NCBI RefSeq assembly: GCF_018889995.1
Contig: NZ_CP076547.1
Span: forward strand, 2,294,001-2,358,000
Reading direction: 5' to 3'
Origin: Subtercola sp. PAMC28395
GTDB lineage: Bacteria > Actinomycetota > Actinomycetes > Actinomycetales > Microbacteriaceae
Length of the DNA stretch: 64,000 nt
Position 1 is the first letter of the stretch, and every line of letters starts with the position of its first letter. The notes below the pieces were generated by a model. That model did no database searches. It worked only from the letters and a program-made list of their open reading frames with translations, and was not told the origin of the DNA. The position numbers and the translations under genes were made by a program. Shown here one piece after another: positions 61,155 to 64,000 of the stretch.

Positions 61155-63629
61155 TCACGCTACCGATGAGTACGCGACGATGCCGCGCTTCACCAGATCG
61201 AGTGCCAGTCTCGCCGTGGTCGCAACCTTGGCGTCTGACAGATTCTGCAGTTGATCGAGCAGATCGATGGTCTGCTTGGTCCATCGTACAAAGTCTCCTG
61301 CGGCCAGGTCGGCGTCGAAGAGCACGGTATCGAGGCTGGCCCCGCGAGCCCACTCGTGCATGGGCTTGGCCAGCCCGACGGAGATCGGTGACGTGCCGGG
61401 AAGGCGATGGTGGGCTTCGAGCTCCTGCAGATCGGCCCACAACTCCTGGGTCTTCTCGAGCGCGCCCCGGAAGGGCCCGCGTGGCAGAAACCGCTCCGGC
61501 ATGTCGCTCTCATCGCGACGGGGTTCGTAGATCAGCGAGCACGCCAGCGCCGCGAGCCCTGCAGGGTCGAGGTTCGCCCAGACCCCCCGGCGGATGCACT
61601 CGGCCACCAGAAGGTCACGTTCGCCGTAGATGCGTTTCAGCGTCTTGCCCGTCGGCGTGAGAGTGAGTTCGCCCTGCGGGTCTGACTGCACGTATTCCAG
61701 CTGCAGCAACACCTCGCAGATGCGGTCGAAGACCTTGGCAATGGCCCCCGTTCGATTGTTGATCTGGGCGACGAGCTGGTCGGTCTCGCGTTTCAGGCGG
61801 TACCAGCGCTCAGCCCAGCGGGCATGGCCCTCCCTGTCGGGGCAGTGCGAGACCGGGTGCGACTTCATTCGTCGGCGAAGCTCGGTGATCTTCTTCTGGC
61901 GGCTGTCGCGTTCAGCCCTCGACTGCGTGTCGGCCCTGCCCGCGCCCGAGCGCTCGACGTCGCTGAGCTCCCGCCGAAGTGCGGCGTACCCGGCGAAGTC
62001 ACCCAGATGGCAGGTCATCGACTTCTCGTAGCCGGCGAGCGACTCCTCGTGTTGCCTGACCTTGTGTGCAAGGTCGACCACCGCTCGGTCGGCCTGGAAC
62101 TGCGCGAACGACAGCTCGAGCGAATCGCGCGTGCGGGCCCGACCGAACTGGTCGATGAGGTTCACGGCCATGTTGTAGGTGGGTCGAAAGCTCGAATTGA
62201 GCGGGTACGTGCGCCGGGAGGCGAGCGAGGCTACGGCCTGGGGGTCGACGCCATCACGCCACTGGATGACCGAATGGCCTTCGACGTCGATGCCTCTTCG
62301 CCCAGCCCGCCCGGTGAGCTGGGTGTACTCCCCCGGAGTGATGGGCACGCGCGCCTCACCGTTGTACTTCTCGAGGCTCTCGAGCACCACGGTGCGCGCC
62401 GGCATGTTGATGCCGAGCGCCAGCGTCTCTGTGGCGAATACGACCCGCACGAGCTTCTTCTGGAAGAGCTCCTCGACGACCTCCTTGAACGCCGGAAGCA
62501 GGCCGGCGTGATGTGCGGCCACTCCACGCTCGAGGCCCTCGAGCCACTCCCAGTAGCCGAGCACTGCAAGATCTTCGTCGAGAAGAGTGCGGCACCGTTC
62601 ATCGACGATGTGGCGGATCTCCTCGCGCTCTTCATTCGTCGTGAGCCTGACTCCCGCGCGGAGAACCTGCTTCACGGCCTGGTCGCATCCGACGCGGCTG
62701 AAGATGAAGAAGATCGCTGGCAGGAGGTTGTGTTCGTCGAGCAGATCGGTCAGTTCGGCGCGATCCATGCGGGGTGCCTGGGTGTGCTGCGGGCGATGTG
62801 CGGAATTGCCGCTGCGACCCCGACGGTCATTCCTATTGCGAGACTGCGGTGCGCCGGTCGACCGGGCGATACGCATCAGCTCGGGGTTGACCCTGCTCGA
62901 GGTGGCTTCGCCGGTGCCGTCGAACAGGTCGAGCAGCTTGTGGCGCACGAGCATGTGCTGATCGAGCGGTACCGGCCGTTCCTCAGACACGATCACCTCG
63001 GTGTCACCGCGAACCGCCTGGAGCCAGTCTCCGAACTCCTCGGCATTCGACACGGTCGCACTCAGCGAGACGAGCCGCACGGAGGCAGGCAGGTGGATGA
63101 TCACCTCTTCCCAGACGGCGCCCCGAAACCGGTCGGCGAGGTAGTGCACCTCGTCCATGACGACGAAGGCGAGGTTCGTGAGCAGATCTGATTCGGCGTA
63201 GAGCATGTTGCGCAGGACCTCGGTGGTCATGACCACGATGCGTGCCTGTGGATTGATGTTCGTGTCGCCCGTCAGGAGCCCGACTTCATCCGGACCGTAT
63301 TCTGTGACGAATTCCTGGAACTTCTGGTTGCTGAGCGCCTTGATCGGCGCGGTGTAGAAGACCTTCGCTGATCGCTGTTTCATCGCCATGAAGACGGCGA
63401 ACTCCGCCACGATGGTCTTGCCTGCGCCTGTCGGCGCGGCGACGAGCACGCTGTTCCCGGCCTCCAGCAACCGGCACGATTCGATCTGGAAGGGATCGAG
63501 GTCGAAGCCCAGTCCCTGCCGGAAATCATCGACGAGGGGGCCAGCGACCTTTGCCTTGCTGAGAGCGTACCGTTCGGCTGGCGAGAGTGTCTGCGGCCCG
63601 GAAGCACCGGCGACCGGCGCTCCCGGCAC
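61155..63629 (-). CDS. helY: Ski2-like DEAD/H-box helicase
   Basis: 824 residues, GTG start. Motif I LVAAPTGAGKTIVAEFA, motif Ia APIKALSNQKFQEF, motif II FVVMDEVHYLADRFRGAVWEEVI (DEVH), motif III SLSATVSNAEEFG, motif VI ITPGEYTQLTGRAGRRGIDVEG. The C-terminal part (~450-824) is helical and resembles the Mtr4/Ski2 arch-domain region. HelY is actinobacterial and thought to act in RNA processing. Its start and the tatC stop overlap by 1 base. Confidence 0.93.
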   Translation of the reverse strand: MPGAPVAGASGPQTLSPAERYALSKAKVAGPLVDDFRQGLGFDLDPFQIESCRLLEAGNSVLVAAPTGAGKTIVAEFAVFMAMKQRSAKVFYTAPIKALSNQKFQEFVTEYGPDEVGLLTGDTNINPQARIVVMTTEVLRNMLYAESDLLTNLAFVVMDEVHYLADRFRGAVWEEVIIHLPASVRLVSLSATVSNAEEFGDWLQAVRGDTEVIVSEERPVPLDQHMLVRHKLLDLFDGTGEATSSRVNPELMRIARSTGAPQSRNRNDRRGRSGNSAHRPQHTQAPRMDRAELTDLLDEHNLLPAIFFIFSRVGCDQAVKQVLRAGVRLTTNEEREEIRHIVDERCRTLLDEDLAVLGYWEWLEGLERGVAAHHAGLLPAFKEVVEELFQKKLVRVVFATETLALGINMPARTVVLESLEKYNGEARVPITPGEYTQLTGRAGRRGIDVEGHSVIQWRDGVDPQAVASLASRRTYPLNSSFRPTYNMAVNLIDQFGRARTRDSLELSFAQFQADRAVVDLAHKVRQHEESLAGYEKSMTCHLGDFAGYAALRRELSDVERSGAGRADTQSRAERDSRQKKITELRRRMKSHPVSHCPDREGHARWAERWYRLKRETDQLVAQINNRTGAIAKVFDRICEVLLQLEYVQSDPQGELTLTPTGKTLKRIYGERDLLVAECIRRGVWANLDPAGLAALACSLIYEPRRDESDMPERFLPRGPFRGALEKTQELWADLQELEAHHRLPGTSPISVGLAKPMHEWARGASLDTVLFDADLAAGDFVRWTKQTIDLLDQLQNLSDAKVATTARLALDLVKRGIVAYSSVA

Positions 63630-64000
63630 TACGGCACGACCAGTTCGGAGTCGAACTTCTGCTGGCGTTTCGCCACCCTGCGGTCATGGATCCAGGCGAT
63701 GAGGGCTGCGCTGTAGAACAGGAAGATCATCGGAAGGGCGAGCAGGAACATCGAGAACACGTCTGCGGAGGGTGTTGCGATCGCACAGAACAGAATGATC
63801 ACCAGGATGGCGATGCGCCAGGATTTCAGGATGGATTTCGAACTCAGGATGCCTGCGAAGTTCAGCAGCACGAGCAGAACGGGCAGCACGAACGCGACTC
63901 CGATGGCGACCACGAGTTTCAGAACGAAGGAGTAGTAGTCCCCGGCACTGATCAGGCTTGTCGTGCCCTGCGGCGCGAAGCCGGTAAGGAGCGAGACCAT
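63629..64000 (-). CDS. tatC: Twin-arginine translocase subunit TatC (3' part only)
   Basis: Last ~124 codons of the main membrane receptor of the Tat pathway; the gene continues right of the window, so the first Met seen is internal. Visible helices: FVLKLVVAIGVAFVLPVLLVLLNFAGILSS, WRIAILVIILFCAIATPSADVFSMFLLALPMIFLFYSAAL. The ATPSADVFSMFLLALPM stretch is characteristic (TP-x-x-D in helices 5-6). Ends KFDSELVVP. The qcrA Rieske protein is a likely Tat client. Confidence 0.94.
   Translation of the reverse strand: MVSLLTGFAPQGTTSLISAGDYYSFVLKLVVAIGVAFVLPVLLVLLNFAGILSSKSILKSWRIAILVIILFCAIATPSADVFSMFLLALPMIFLFYSAALIAWIHDRRVAKRQQKFDSELVVP

Overview
The window is GC-rich and tightly packed. Its gene content points to a member of Actinomycetota, most likely family Microbacteriaceae. 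The evidence is actinobacterial ctaC/ctaD/ctaF oxidase genes with a di-haem qcrC, an RbpA gene, a DUF3043 protein, the lnt-helY-tatC order, a fused CydDC and a DevS/DevR-type sensor pair. The family-level assignment is inference; no rRNA gene is present.

Layout. 1-3.6 kb: end of pyrD, a DUF3043 protein, an M20 peptidase and an A-type Fe-S carrier. 3.7-13.8 kb: the aerobic respiratory core, as two converging operons (ctaC-ctaD-ctaF on plus; ctaE-qcrC-qcrA-qcrB on minus). Between them lie an array of 32-36 bp repeats and a complete IS21-family element with 5-bp target duplications. 13.9-18.5 kb: trpD, the PTS-type dihydroxyacetone kinase operon dhaKLM (DhaM carries an HPr domain), a seven-copy 49-bp tandem repeat, and dps. 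18.6-23.7 kb: a four-gene operon with overlapping ends (acyl-CoA-dehydrogenase-like protein, PIG-L deacetylase/methyltransferase fusion, family 2 glycosyltransferase, GH15 hydrolase) whose product I do not recognise. 23.9-30.9 kb: glgX, a cardiolipin synthase, a DUF1801-dienelactone hydrolase fusion, a DHA2-type MFS exporter and a small membrane protein.

31-47 kb is the most interesting block. It holds two PPOX-fold flavin-type proteins, cytochrome bd genes cydA-cydB-cydDC, a GAF-GAF histidine kinase with response regulator closely resembling mycobacterial DevS/DevR, three universal stress proteins, a P1B-type ATPase and an amylosucrase. Five near-identical 14-bp palindromes of the form GGGWC-N4-GWCCC stand upstream of five transcription units here, as expected of a DevR (DosR) regulon for low oxygen. 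The cydA leader also holds a perfect 13-bp inverted repeat with a competing shorter pairing.

47-64 kb: small stress and accessory genes (VOC protein, RibD-C-like reductase, MORN-type protein, an ECF sigma factor with a membrane partner, a TetR/monooxygenase pair with twin operators, an Fpg-type glycosylase, an orphan NarL-type regulator beside a 16-bp palindrome, GlsB and HdeD-like membrane proteins, a Nudix hydrolase, an SDR without its usual tyrosine, NfeD/SPFH and a phosphodiesterase). The window ends with rbpA, lnt, helY and the end of tatC.

Several gaps between converging genes carry unrelated short tandem repeats, which appears to be a habit of this genome.
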